From NCBI GenBank assembly GCA_035771175.1, contig CM069593.1:45665054-45729053 (forward strand): DNA of 64,000 nucleotides, written 5' to 3'. Both the position numbers and the translations under genes were made by a program. This document shows, piece by piece, positions 46,901 to 59,224 of the stretch. The notes beneath the pieces were generated by a model that saw only the letters and a program-made list of their open reading frames with translations, made no database searches and had not been told where the DNA came from. Source of the DNA: Paratinospora sagittata (lineage: Eukaryota > Streptophyta > Magnoliopsida > Ranunculales > Menispermaceae). Position 1 is the first letter of the stretch. Every line of letters begins with the position of its first letter.

Positions 46901-49900
46901 ACAGTGAAGATAAAGGCTAATGTAGGGGTATGACACACATGAGCAATGGGGTGGCAATATCTACAAAACAACAAATGAAGAAGAAGAAGTGGGGCATTGG
47001 AGGAGGAAAGAAAGACGTAGGTGGTGGAGGAGTTGATAGGTTGAAAGGCGGTTGCTTGCAGAAGGAAAGTGGAAGGGGTTTGGGATTTTTTGGGATTGGA
47101 GCCTTTGGAAAGGGAGGGAAGTTCGGTTGGGTTGGGCTAATTTGGTTTTCAAGATCTGTATCAAGGCTCAACCCAAAACGTTGAGTTTAGTAAATAAATG
47201 GCCTAACCCACCCGTACCAGTATCATTAAACGGCCTGAGTTGGGTATCTTATATTTTAATCAGGCCTAAATTAATATTCTTTGTTTACATTTTGTTTTTG
47301 AAGTTACTAATATTTTCTATTTGAGTTTTTTACAGTTACATGGCATGCTTACCATGATTTCTATTAACATTTTGTAAAACTTGCATTATTTTCTTGTGGG
47401 TCAATCTTAGAGAATTTAGTTAAAGGAACTAGGGCAATGGACATGAAAAATGAGAGCCTTAATCCTAATTGAAAAAACAAAAGAGGAAAAAGTATGCAAA
47501 TTTACTTGTTATTATTGTTTTTATAGTAATTTGTCTGCCTAAGCATGAGAGCTTCTGGGTGCTATCATCATTTGGTATTTATTACTAATGCTATCATATG
47601 AAACTGGGTTGTTCACCTTATCATACTGTTGCAAAAAGATGTTGTCTCCATTGCTTCATGAAATCCTTACAGTATTTGTTAGAGAGTGCATGTGCATCTA
47701 CGTGAATGACAATTTTTAAGTTTGCCCTTTCTTGTGCATTTTCATTTTGGTATGTGCATTTATCTCTTGTTTAATAGAGGCTTTCTGGTTCTTTCAAATA
47801 TTTAAGTATAGCTTCTCTTGTTTCCAGGATACTAAATGCATACTCCAAGGTTCCTCCAAAGCCTAAAGTATCTTCTACCAAGAGGTAATAAATAGTTTCC
47901 TTTGTGCAAATCTTTCAAATTTAAACTATTATAATTTTTTAAATTAAATACTTGAAACTTTTCTACGTGATTATAATGTCACCTTCTATTTTTGTTAATT
48001 TGTATGTATTAATTTCCTTGATGTGTATACTATTATGCAATCATTTACTTTGTCATTTATTTTATTTTATTATGATATTTTAGTTCAAGATATAGTGAAG
48101 ACCTTTAGATGCTTCAATTAAGAAGAGTGATCTATTAACAATCTATGGTAATGATAAAGATAGAGGAAGATCTAAATTAACATGGACCAAAACAATTAAG
48201 ATATAAATACTAGTAAATTAGATGTCGACTTATAGCCCTTGATAGAGTGGAGTGGAGGAAGCAGATTCATGTAGCCAACCCCATGTGCTTAGGAGAAGGC
48301 TTAGTTGAATCGAGTTGAGTTCAAGATGAAGGCATAGTCAATATTATTTATAAGTTTTTTGTATTTTAATGCCTTCACTCAGGTGTATGCTTGGCTTCCA
48401 CCTTGAGCTTCAGGCTTTAAGAGGCCCCCTTTCCTTAAGTGCACCCTTAACTACTTTAAGTTGATGAACATTGAAACAATTATTTTGAAGGTGGGCTTTT
48501 GTTGAACAACTCAGCCTTGCCGAAAATGTTAAAGCTTTTGTCTTGGTCAAATGGTCACAATTCATGCCTAAATTATCAAACTAGTTACTATTGATTCTAG
48601 CTTGCTATTCGATATGTATAACTTGAATGAATTTGAAGGTTGAGACATTGTTCTTTATAAATAAGTAAATTTACATATGTATTTGTATTCTGTATGAAGA
48701 CTATGTCTCGTGTTTTGTTGGAGTATTTACATTTGCATTGGACAATTAACATTTGATTCATATACTTCCTTTTGATTATTGGCTAGGTGCTGCAAGTAAT
48801 ATCTTACTTTAACTTTATTCACTTGTTTGAGAAATTGTGTCCTAATCTTAGTTGTTTCTCCCCTGATCTTTTCTGACAGCGAGTATGATGAGTTGGAAGC
48901 AGTGTCAAATATAGGAGTCATGGATGGTCCACTAGAGCCACCATCATCAACTACGTCCACCATCACTGATGTTCCAGAGGATACATCATTCGTCAACTTC
49001 TTCAGTGTACGTATTCTTTTTAGGATCCTGTTTATATCTTATTTCTTAGTGGTTCGGTGATGGATATGCTGGAACCAAACATACGTTCTTGTCATGGCAT
49101 GCATACTGCTTTTTGCATTTTGAACTTTAATCTTGAATTATGGAACTGTCCCAAAATATATTTTTCCCTTCAACCTGAAACTATACATGGATTTGGTTCG
49201 CACCTTTCGTTTTGTTGTTTTAGCCAGTGCCTCAAACCCTCAACCCTACCTCCAACCCACCATCTTCCTTCTAAATGAACACCCACAAAACTTGTGATGC
49301 ATTGCACATTGACAAAAATGTCCTGCTACGTTAATGACAATTTCATTCAACAAAGACCTCTTTGCATCAACAATAGTCCTCAATGACACAATTAGTTTTT
49401 TTTGTAATAAAAAAAAGTTCTTATGTTTTCTCTGATTGTGATTTTCTGTTTATTATATCGCTTCCAATAGCAGTAGGATAACAAAAATGCTTTGTTGAGT
49501 ATGTTTCTGCAAAAATGTTCTTGTTTATCTTAAGCATTACATCAAACATGACTCTTTAAATTGTTGGTATACTTTTACCATGTGCCAGTTTTTTTTTTTT
49601 TTCTTTTCTTTTTTTAATATATGTTTTCTGTTTTTCTTTTTTTCTTTTTTTTTAATTTTGTGGATATGAAATTGCAGAATGTGGGATATAGTTTATATTT
49701 TTGTTCAAGATTTGACTTCAATATTTTGGAATTTCTTGCATCCAGTCAATATTCTGTCCTTCAGCTTTTGTCCTATTTGTTTTTGCAATAGAAAAATTTA
49801 AGTACTCCATTGAATGCTCGTATACTGGGGAATTTGGAAAGGCTCCCTCCTTTAAGAGGTTTATGTGTTGATTTGGCATCTTTTTGCTTGGTTGCTACAC

Positions 49901-51762
49901 TTGTTTCTACTTTTCATGTTTGCATAATTTCTTGTAATTCAAATGTGCTTTTTCTTTTTTTTTTTGGACTTCGCTCACAATATCTCTTTTTTTTACAGAC
50001 AGCTATGAATTTAGGGAATGCTTCAAGTGTAGCAACACAAAGAGCACAACTCTTCTATCAGCCTTTTTCTACAATCCCTGTGTCTTCCTGTGTGCCAACC
50101 GTCACGGCCTCCCCCATGCTAGCCTTGCAAATACCATCTGCTCCTCCTCGGACTTCATCTACATCTTCAGTACCACTTCCTGACAGTTCCGAAACGAACA
50201 TCAACAACCGTGTCGCTAACCTCATAAAGCCATCAGTGTTTCTTGCACCTTCTTCCTCATCTGCACTAATGATGACACCAACCTCTTCTTCCATGCCAAC
50301 CGCTCCCCCTCTTCATCCTCCAGTGTCTCTGCCTCGCCCATATGGTGCCCCTTTACTTCAACCCTTTCCACCACCCAGCCCATCACCTTCTCTGACACCT
50401 GGACCTGTTTCAAACTATGGAGTCATTACTAGAGAGAAAGTCCGTGAAGCTCTTATGAGGCTTGTTCAGGTTTGCACTTTTCTGCTCTGTTATTTCTTTA
50501 TCTACATAGTAACCCTAAATCCTAATTAAATTGGTTTTTCACTCTTCCATTATAGAAGCTTAACATAGATGGATTGATTTTAAAGATAACAAGCAATCAT
50601 TAGCTATACCAATTAAAAGAAGGGGAGGGGTGTGGGGTTGGGAGAACTGTGCTAGACAGTTTCCATTGTGAAATGCATCAGGTAATGACTGAAATGAGAG
50701 TTAAACATGACTGAATATTTTTGTTGGCTGTTTGGAAGTGATACCAATATTCCGGCAAGTATTGCGCCAAGTTTAAAAGTTTTGAATGACTGGCACTCAA
50801 ACCTTTCTTTTTTCTGTGGGTTCTAACTTCCAAGGGTGGTATATATGATCTATTTGTGTCATCTTGAAAGGTCTGTTCTTTTCTTTTCAACCAGTTGTCA
50901 GCTGGTGTCTTGCATGTGTTAGGAATGTGTTTTATACTTAAGATGAAACATAAATCATGGATCAACTAAGCCCTCTTGCGGCTTGCTTAAGAATAAGAAA
51001 GAGGAATCTCATGTAAATACCATGGAATACAGTTCGATCCTATGCATGGATATTTCGTAAATATCCTATTCCGAAAATAGAAAGTTCGAAAAAGTTGGAT
51101 ACAGTTACTAATTCATGATTTGGCATGTACATAATGAAAACTTCATTCTTGATTCTATGAGAGTTTTTATGAAAGCGTTTTACCTTAATATTTCTATTTT
51201 AGTTGATAATTAACAAATCAACTGGTAGAATGAACTTAAGTAATATTTAAATGTTTCTATAGCAATTTTAAATGTTCTTGGGAAAAGATATCTGTTGATG
51301 GGAGTACATGAATGGGGTATGATTGGCTTTTTCTTTGAAAATTGGGAGGGTAGGTAAGGGTAAATGTGAGGAGCATGATGGCATGAAGCTTTGCATTTTC
51401 AGGATCTTGGTAATCTCTGAACTGCATTTGTAGAAGAATCTGATTATTCATTACTAGATCATTTTATTTTTCTGGCATTCTCATGAATTCTGGTCATTGT
51501 GTTCCATTATGCCTAGATTGTACCACCCGCGTTGATTTTTAATTTTAAGATTAAGTGAAGAGAAGCCTTGTCTAGCTCGGAAAATATGTCTTGATAAGGA
51601 ACATCAGTAAAATCAATGAACAAGAACAGTGGTCTAATTGAAATTGATAACCGTATCAGTAAGCTATTTCCAAGCATCTGACATTGGTACTCACTGTTGG
51701 TTTTACAGAACAACCAGTTTATTGACATGGTGTACCAAGAGTTAATGAATGATAACAGTTGA
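43907..51762 (+). CDS. DCP1: mRNA-decapping enzyme subunit DCP1 (8 exons, 367 aa)
   Basis: Exons: 43907-44065, 44186-44226, 44360-44409, 45307-45451, 47828-47884, 48880-49006, 49999-50469 and 51709-51762, with consistent phases. The N-terminal half is the EVH1/WH1-like DCP1 domain: '[16 protein letters not shown]', '[13 protein letters not shown]', 'EGSLFVVKR', '[11 protein letters not shown]', then '[20 protein letters not shown]'. The middle is Ser/Pro/Thr-rich and probably disordered. The C-terminus '[15 protein letters not shown]' plus the short last exon '[13 protein letters not shown]' forms the conserved trimerisation helix. DCP1 activates DCP2 to remove the 5' cap in cytoplasmic P-bodies. 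The last exon is only 54 nt and sits after a 1.2 kb intron, so automated annotation could miss it. Confidence 0.95.
44951..45130 (+). mobile_element. RTE-type LINE 3' tail, copy 2 (DCP1 intron 3)
   Basis: About 180 bp similar in order to the copies at 32455-32650 and 48098-48322 (ttagatgcttcaatta, ggtaatgatagagg, gaagacctaaaataacatgg, cttgatagagcaga). It is truncated before the TTGAG-repeat end. Confidence 0.65.
46531..47250. mobile_element. Possible diverged hAT-MITE relative in DCP1 intron 4
   Basis: It starts with TAGGGGTG like the hAT MITE at 36924 and is rich in gggtt/aaccc words (for example gtcggattgggtcgg), but I see no matching right end or target duplication. The purine-rich middle (46690-47090) gives long but meaningless open frames on both strands. 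Confidence 0.4.
48098..48322 (+). mobile_element. RTE-type LINE 3' tail, copy 3 (DCP1 intron 5)
   Basis: The longest of the three copies. It begins gaagacctttagatgcttca and ends cgagttgagtt. Its text includes a segment equivalent to '[16 protein letters not shown]', as at the C-terminus of RTE-clade LINE proteins. Confidence 0.7.
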
Positions 51763-52629
51763 AGAAGAGGCATTCTGAGCACAAGCTTGACTTCTTGTAT
51801 GTAGTCCTTGGGATTCAAAGGATCTGTAGATGAGTTTTGTATAGATTTTTTTTTTCTTTGCTCTGACAATATTAAAGATGTTTTCAGTTTAATGTAATTA
51901 TTTTGATATTGATTGCAAGTTATTATATGGTAGATCACAAGAAAAAAAAAAAAAAAGTTAAGAAACAGGTAATTAGGAAAAGTTTATCAAGACTGCGCCC
52001 TTCTATGTATATATATATATATATATATATATTCCTGATTATAGTTATCAGTTTTTAGATACTGAAACTCATGAACTGTAGATGAAGATCTAACCTAGGC
52101 CATTTCTCCTTGAGAATTTTTTGTTTGTGTGCCCTAATCAGCGACTAAATTTGCATACTTTAATATCTGTGAACTAAATTTGAACAATTGATCTCAAATT
52201 TGTGCAGTATTACTACTTATCTATATATCTTAATGTTATCCATACTAAATTTATTATATTATAATGTAAATTCCGAAGTTTTCTGAGACATTATATCCTA
52301 TCTAACTCAATTAAAAAAAAAAAAAAGCTTCTTTTTGTTTTTTTTAAATGAAAAAAGTAAATGTAATGGACTCCTCTCTTCGTTCGCCGGTGTTGCCACG
52401 CTTCCAATTATAATGAGCCTGGACCTAAACGATTCTGTGTACGTGGTAATCATTTAGTTGCACCGTATCATACGTATGAGACTACCCTTCATACATCACT
52501 GCCCTGATTCTCTCTTATTTCGCTCGCTTCTTCTACTGGTGGAGACTAGAGAGACTCGTCGACCAAAAACCGCACTGTACAAGGTTCACAACCAGCGTTT
52601 GTCTCTCTCTAGCGCGGGCGCTTTCTCTC
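51763..52629. other. DCP1 3' UTR and promoter of the RRM gene
   Basis: No gene recognised. An (AT)n run lies at about 52008-52032. The last 250 bases are GC-richer and are probably the promoter and leader of the next gene. Confidence 0.5.
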
Positions 52630-53781
52630 ATGGCGGCGTTTAAAGGAATCACTCGACTGATGAAGCAACAACTTTTGCAGAACCCTAGAAGTTCTACTTA
52701 TCTTCTTCCTCCATCTCAACTCATCTTTCACAGGGGAATCACTTCGAAGCTTTTCGTTGGAGGTAATTTTTTCCCGCTCTGTATCTCTCTCTTCTTTTAC
52801 TTGAGTTTCATCATTAACCTTCGATACTTCTGTTTCTCTGTTTTTTTTTGTTGTTTTGGCACGATCATGTCCTGTCCTAGGTTCTTTTTTTTAAAAAAAA
52901 TTAATCTCTTCTGTACTACTTAGTTGCATACTTCGAATGATAATTTGGTGTATTTCTCAGTCATTTCACTATTCTTAGGGTTTCAAAAACATTGAGAGAG
53001 AAAGAGATAAGAGAGGATTTTCTTGATTATACTCAAACGGTTTGGAGTTTATATTTTTTCTGAATTTTCTTTTCTCCTTTGTAATGCATGTGTGATATGA
53101 TAGCTTACGCCGTATATTTGTGAAAATGAACATGTTTAGATCATGTATGTTGATCTGCTGCTGTCGAAAGCCCCAAGTACATGTGTACATGCGGGGAATT
53201 TTACGACTATACAAGTTTAATAGGAGATTTTGTGATGGTGCGTTGTGCGTGAGAGTTTAAGTCTTTATTTCATGAATATGATGATCCTTGCAGGAAGTCA
53301 AACCATTCTTAAACTTCCAAATGCACTAAGTTTTGGATTGAGTATTAGGATGATCTAAACTTTTTTTCCATTTTCAACTCTACAGCTTGCTTTTTATAGG
53401 ATTAGAGGTTTTAGAATAAACTAATTTCTAGTAATATTTGTGGAAAATCTTGTGGATGAAAATATGCTTCCTGCGAAGAGCAATATGTTTTGTAAAGCTC
53501 CATGATTAAGTTACTCGCAAACATTTTATTTCCTTTCATGGTTCCCGAACATATATTATTGAAGCATGAGTTGGTTGATGATGATGTTTTCTGGAGGAGA
53601 AACCTGGCCTTTCTCCTATAAGGATGTTGATAAAAAAATAATTATATATATATATATATATATATGTATTTTCTATTTAGTGAAGTTTATTATATTTTCA
53701 TATTTAATTTTTTTGTTTATATTATGCATTTTATTCAATTTAGCCCATTTTGGAGAGTCTTTAATATATGCTTGTGGGCAC

Positions 53782-53827
<46 letters not shown>

Positions 53828-56800
53828 ATAGACCATAAAAAGAAGAGATTTTTACAAAAACATTCTTCCAGGTGCTAAAATTTTCAGATCTCCATTTCTT
53901 CTTTTTCAATCAATCTAGTGACATAGCTCTCAATCATTTTTTATGATGGCATGTTGATGTTTTTCTTAAAAATTTCTTGTTTATGCAGCTTTTTACGTTG
54001 AATATGAAAGTCTACTGAAAGATCTTCCAACCAGTATAATATCAGATAACGGTGGTAGTGCTTCTTGAAAAACCTATCCAAAACCTATACTCAGCATGGA
54101 GGTCCCAAAACTGGAACATGAACTAATATAAAGCATCATATTTACATAATTAGGCTGTTATATGATGAACTTTCAAATCAAACCCTATAAATCATCATAT
54201 ATTTATTTTTAGGTTACAAATTTTTAGGAATCCCTCTTTCACTTTGAGCCGTGTCTCCATATATTTTTAGGATAACCTACAGGAACCCCTCATCCTATTG
54301 AGGTCCAGAGTGGATCACAGCATTTACAACTTAAAACTACATAGGCATATTTTCTGCTTTTAGCACAAGTAATCTATCTTTTTCTTCTTGACCCAACTAA
54401 TTCCTGCATTTTTATTACATCCATCTTTTGCTTCTTGACCCAACTTAGAACTACATAGGCTCTCTATCCATTCTCACTGTCTATTTTCTGCGTCATTGTC
54501 AATAAAGTTAAAACCTATTGGACTTCATCAAAGGGAAGATGTTGTAAATGTTTTAAAAAAAAAATTCTTGATTTTTCATTCAGATTCTTATTTGAATCCA
54601 ATTCTGACTAGGATTTGTCCAGTGTATCATCAATATTAGCAGCACAAATTCATTAGAAAGACCTAGAAGGAAAAGTGAGAAACAATTGAGAGGAAACTAT
54701 GGCCAGAAATAGATCGTTAAGAAATGACTGCAATCTTCTTGTCCTTTTCTGTTAAAGCCTTTTAAACCTTTTCGATTTTACAAAGATGTCAAGGGAAAGC
54801 CTTTATTGGGTAGTGTCTCGAGAGGAAAAAGCAAGAAAGAAAGGATTTTCAAAGGTGCGTCGTCCGTTACATATCTGTATGTAGTGTTTAGTGATTGAAA
54901 TTATTGTGCATGTTCTCATAGAAAGGACAACATAATGTGATAGTAAATTATCAAGTTGTAAATTAGTTAGGCATTAAGATTATGTTGAAACAAAACAGAT
55001 GCACTGGGTTAGCTTCAGTTTTCTATTTCTATATAATAAGCAGTCAAAAAGTGTTTCTGCAAGGACCATTACTATTTCCCGGATAATTTTCAAAACATAT
55101 TGCAGGGCTATCATTCTACACTACAGAAAATTATCTAGCAGAAGCTTTCTCTCAATTTGGCCAAGTGGTTGAAGGTACATTCCTAGTATTAGTGAGTATT
55201 GCTAAGTTGACATTTTTAGCTGAAATTGACAGAAACATCATCTTCAATACATCATTAAATTGCCTCGAAATTATATATGATTCAATACAGTTCAATGGTG
55301 TATTGTTGAAAATGTTTCTATTAATGCTAGTTAGAAATGTCGCATCAGCATTCTCCATTCGTTGTTAAATATTTACCGTTCAAACTAACATTTGGTTTAT
55401 TTGTTAGCAAAAATAGTAATGGATAGAGTCTCAGATAGATCGAAGGGTTTTGGCTTTGTGACCTTTGCATCAGAAGATGAAGCCCAGAAAGCTCGCGCAG
55501 AAATGAATGGGAAGGTGAGAAATCTATGCAAAGAAAACTTTTATCTATCAAAAATTGGTTTTTTAAATTATTCTTGTCTTTCATTTTGAATTTAGAACAT
55601 ATGCATTCGATGTTTTAAAACACAACCTTACCTCCATATTTGAGAGGCTATTTTCAATATGGAGGTAAAGTTGCATACATTTTACCTTCCTTAGACCATG
55701 CAATGGCAGTAGCCTCATGCATTAGTTACATTGTCCTTTTTAAAATTAAGAAATGGGTCACGAAGTACATTTTTGACAAGACCTTGGCAGTTTTACCTCA
55801 AAACGGAATAAGACAAATCTCTTAAGCAAGTTATGTGGTGACTACAACTAACCACTTGATGTGATAATCAAGAGCATTCTTATCCACGGAAGTAGTCCAT
55901 GTTCAATCATCGCCAGAGGTGGGAAAATAATTGATATTTGTAACGTGGTGTGTGAGTTTACGAGCTGTCTGGTCACAAGCATACTCTTAAGTCTAAGATC
56001 TGTGGGAAGTATGCTCTCCAGGGAGTCCATTTACTCCCTATGAGTTAATATCTGTTCCTTTTAGGGCAGCTGTGCCAAAGGCCTTGGAGAATGAAAAATA
56101 AATAAATATTTGGTGGCTGATGGTAACCAATAGATCAAAAACTAGAGCAATGCTAAATGGATTGAAATTAACACACCAATTATTATAAATCACTGTCACA
56201 TCAGATTTTTTACATTGATTCATCAATACAACATTTTTCAAGAATTCAACTAATCTAGCATTAGATTTGTAGCAAATGGTGTAGAGATTCAATCTCCTTA
56301 GTATTTTTCCAAAAACTAATAGGTGGTATGAGATTGCATAGCTCTCTTCTATTCCTCTTTTCAACAGTTTTGGAATTACTTAAATAGAGCTTTCTAAGGC
56401 TCTTAAAAAGATTTAGTTCACTTGATTGATCAATTGGTCAACTATGAACCATTTAATTAATCAATTGATTACTTACTTGGTAATATTGCTGATTGAAAAT
56501 CAAACCTTGTGACTGATCAATCGGTTAATGTTTTGGTTGATCGGTTAATTTTATGCCCAATTGACCTATTGATTAATTAGATGTTCTGTAGTTCCACCAT
56601 CTGATCAAATAGTTAACTATCAATCAAACAATTAAACAGAGGGGCAATCTTAAAAATGTTGTATGGCAAGAGCAGTCTTATGAGTGTTTATTTGATTAGT
56701 GTGGGATTATTGTAGGCCCATGTACCCAAGTTGGTCTTATTGGTCTTAGTAGTCTATTAGTTATGTTTGCATTGTCCTTCAAAATATATTATATAACTGT

Positions 56801-57402
56801 TAGTGGGATGAATTTCGGAATGGAAATTGAAATGTAATGTACCCTTACCAAAAAAAAAAATCTATAATAATTAAGCTAATTGATATTTTACGTGGAACAA
56901 TTATTGATTAGCCAATATGTTTGATGATAATTTCTTTTTCATCACAAGGTCTTCAAATATGTACTTCGTGACCCATTTTCTAATTTAAAAGAAAATTGAG
57001 ATTAAATCAGACATCATAGAGTAATGCTATAAACGCTCAAAAACACAACTCAAAACTGAAATTAAGAATATGATGTGGCATCATCTTGACCATGACAAGA
57101 TCCTACAACTTCGAACCACCAAAAGATCAATGGTTAAGATGATGTCGCATCATCTAAAGTGAGTTTGGGTTAAAATCTTATTTTAGTGTTTTTTCCGCAT
57201 TACTAACATTATAACGATCAAAACTGTCTCTTAAAGTCTGTCAATTTCTAAAAATAACAGTTGGGAATGGCAGGTGCTCAATGGGCGTGTTATATTCGTG
57301 GACAGTGCAAAACCTGGCAGGACAAGTTTCCGCGATGGAATGCCTATAGCCAGAGGACCTCCCGAACCCGCCGAACTTCCTGAACCTAAATTTCAAACCT
57401 AA
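52630..57402 (+). CDS. Short single-RRM RNA-binding protein, probably mitochondrial (4 exons, 145 aa)
   Basis: Exons: 52630-52762, 55106-55174, 55408-55514 and 57274-57402, in phase. Residues 1-36 look like a mitochondrial presequence: basic, hydroxylated, with no acidic residue before the domain ('MAAFKGITRLMKQQLLQNPR'). The rest is one RRM with RNP2 'KLFVGG' (residues 40-45) and RNP1 'KGFGFVTF' (80-87). It ends in a short Pro/Glu tail, with no glycine-rich region. This fits the small organelle RRM proteins (ORRM-type, some of which take part in C-to-U editing) and the RRM half of mitochondrial GR-RBPs. The exact member and function are inferred. Confidence 0.9.
53643..53824 (+). repeat. Two (TA)n microsatellites in RRM gene intron 1
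   Basis: Runs at about 53643-53665 and 53785-53824. Confidence 0.9.
55739..56990. repeat. Long-range inverted repeat in RRM gene intron 3
   Basis: About 45 bp at 55739-55786, including gaaatgggtcacgaagtaca, recurs in reverse complement at 56948-56990 (gtacttcgtgacccattttc). The distance is 1.2 kb. A separate perfect 13 bp hairpin (55628-55640 with 55656-55668) lies just left of it. The segment between the arms has no coding potential that I trust. Confidence 0.75.
57020..57204. mobile_element. Small MITE (185 bp) in RRM gene intron 3
   Basis: Ends agtaatgc and gcattact are inverted. Inner arms at about 57069-57097 and 57128-57160 also pair (gatgtggcatcatcttgacc against ggttaagatgatgtcgcatc). 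No ORF; it folds into one long stem. Confidence 0.7.
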
Positions 57403-57515
57403 TTATTTTCATTTGAATCATAGATGTAATATGGCACTTCTTTTTTCTTTTTCTTTTTTCGTGGGAGAATGTAATACGTCACTGGTATTACATTCCCTCC
57501 GCCCCTTAAATATTA

Positions 57516-57521
57516 AATAAA
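57516..57521 (+). terminator. Poly(A) signal AATAAA of the RRM gene
   Basis: AATAAA 114 nt after the stop codon. The nicalin-like gene converges from the right, ending at 57864, so the two 3' UTRs share this 460 bp spacer. Confidence 0.5.
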
Positions 57522-57863
57522 CATCGAATGGTAATCAAAATTTTCTTCTAGGTTGAGCTCTCTCTGTCCTTGCACCATGAATAATAATAATAGAACTTCG
57601 TTGCCTTCAAAGTGGTCAAATGCTGGTGTCAGTGTGCCAATGATGGGTTTAGCTTGTGTATTGACGATCCTACGATTTGAATATCACAGACCAATATCGT
57701 GGAGTATATCATCATTCATGAGCAGCGCCACTCGTTGTATAACTGTGGTTCTCTAAGCCGTTTTCACCTTACGGGAAGGGGGTCTTCTAAATAGGCCAAT
57801 GAGATCATCAAGACCCTGTGCATACATCAGCAACCAAACCAAAGCCTTGCTTACTTTCCATTG

Positions 57864-59191
57864 TTATGCAATAATATACTCGAAGAATTTATGAGCATTG
57901 AGTGGGCATACCCTGGTTGTTATGAAAAGGAAACTGAAGAGCAGAATCAAATAAGATCCCAAAACCAGGAGCAGTAGCAAGTCAAACGTCACGCTAGCAA
58001 CCTGCAATCATATTTGTGAACAGTTCAGATTCAATGTTATGAAAGAGCCATAACATTGAAGTAATATACAGATGATCAATACCTGATATATGTTGAGTTT
58101 GGCTTTGGTAGAATCATAGAAAGTGAACATCCCATCAAGTACATCTTGATGCACATTCACCTCAACTGTATGCTCCGCCAATTCCTTCAAACACATAAAG
58201 AAATGGCTTTAGCTAACTAGAATGAGTCTGTTAAGTTTTATATAAAATTTGAAGTCGGCATTCTCAGCATGGAGAACAGCAGTCATCCTCTATTTCTTAC
58301 TCAAGTTAGTAAATGCATAGAAAAACACAGTTGAGCCGAGCCTAACAGTATACCAGAATAGACAGAATATTAGCTGGGGAAATCAACTTAAATGTCCATT
58401 CACATGTATTGGGTGCATATTGGTATCAAGTTCCAATTTAGCCACAATAAGATCGTAAGAAGTAATTGCACGAGATAACATACAAGAATTGGATAAAGTA
58501 ACCAACTTCTCATATCAAATTCAAATAAATAAAGAAAAGGCATCACCTAATTCATATCCAATTAATATAAGAATAAATATAGATAAACTAGATGCCTTTT
58601 ATGTAACATTTTCCCAAACACTAACAATGTTTATGAATAAAATATCTAAACCTCTCCTCTTGTTAATAAAAGATTCCATTACACATTGTTTCTCCATATT
58701 GTATACTTATCCAAAAGATGCAATGCAGTAGCAAGTTTTTGCAAGATGGCATTGATATTCTACTTCCTATCGTCACAGACTTATCATCCATTGGATTGGC
58801 TCCGACCATAAATCCCAAAGAAAATCCCAGAACTTGAGGACACTCAATTGCAGACAATAAAAGTTGCAGGCCAACCATAGTTAGGGAAAGCCATCCTATA
58901 TTTTACTTTCCCAGGCATCACTCTGCAGAGAGACATAATTCACTTTGTATTGAACATAGAATATCTTCCAGGTTCTCAATCAAAGTAGTAGTCTAGAATA
59001 TCTTCATTTTTAAATTAGTATTCAACAACTTTATTTTCATTTTGCAAGTAGTAGTCCCTTTGGCCATTACTTGCTAATTGAAAAGTCACAAAATAATGAA
59101 AATACCCTGTACATGCACATTGTGACTTACCAATAATTAAACTTCTTTTGATGTTAAGATTTAGTTTTAATCTTTTCAATTGCAGTTAGTC

Positions 59192-59224
<33 letters not shown>

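Noticed and set aside
46667..47184. Overlapping open frames on both strands in DCP1 intron 4
   Set aside because: The region is purine-biased, giving Lys/Glu-rich or Phe/Ser-rich frames without domains; it lies inside a resolved intron.
53566..53838. 90-codon frame on the plus strand in RRM gene intron 1
   Set aside because: Most of it is Ile/Tyr from (TA)n microsatellites.
57553..57756. 67-codon frame between the RRM and nicalin-like genes
   Set aside because: It falls in the shared 3' spacer, with no family resemblance and no start context.
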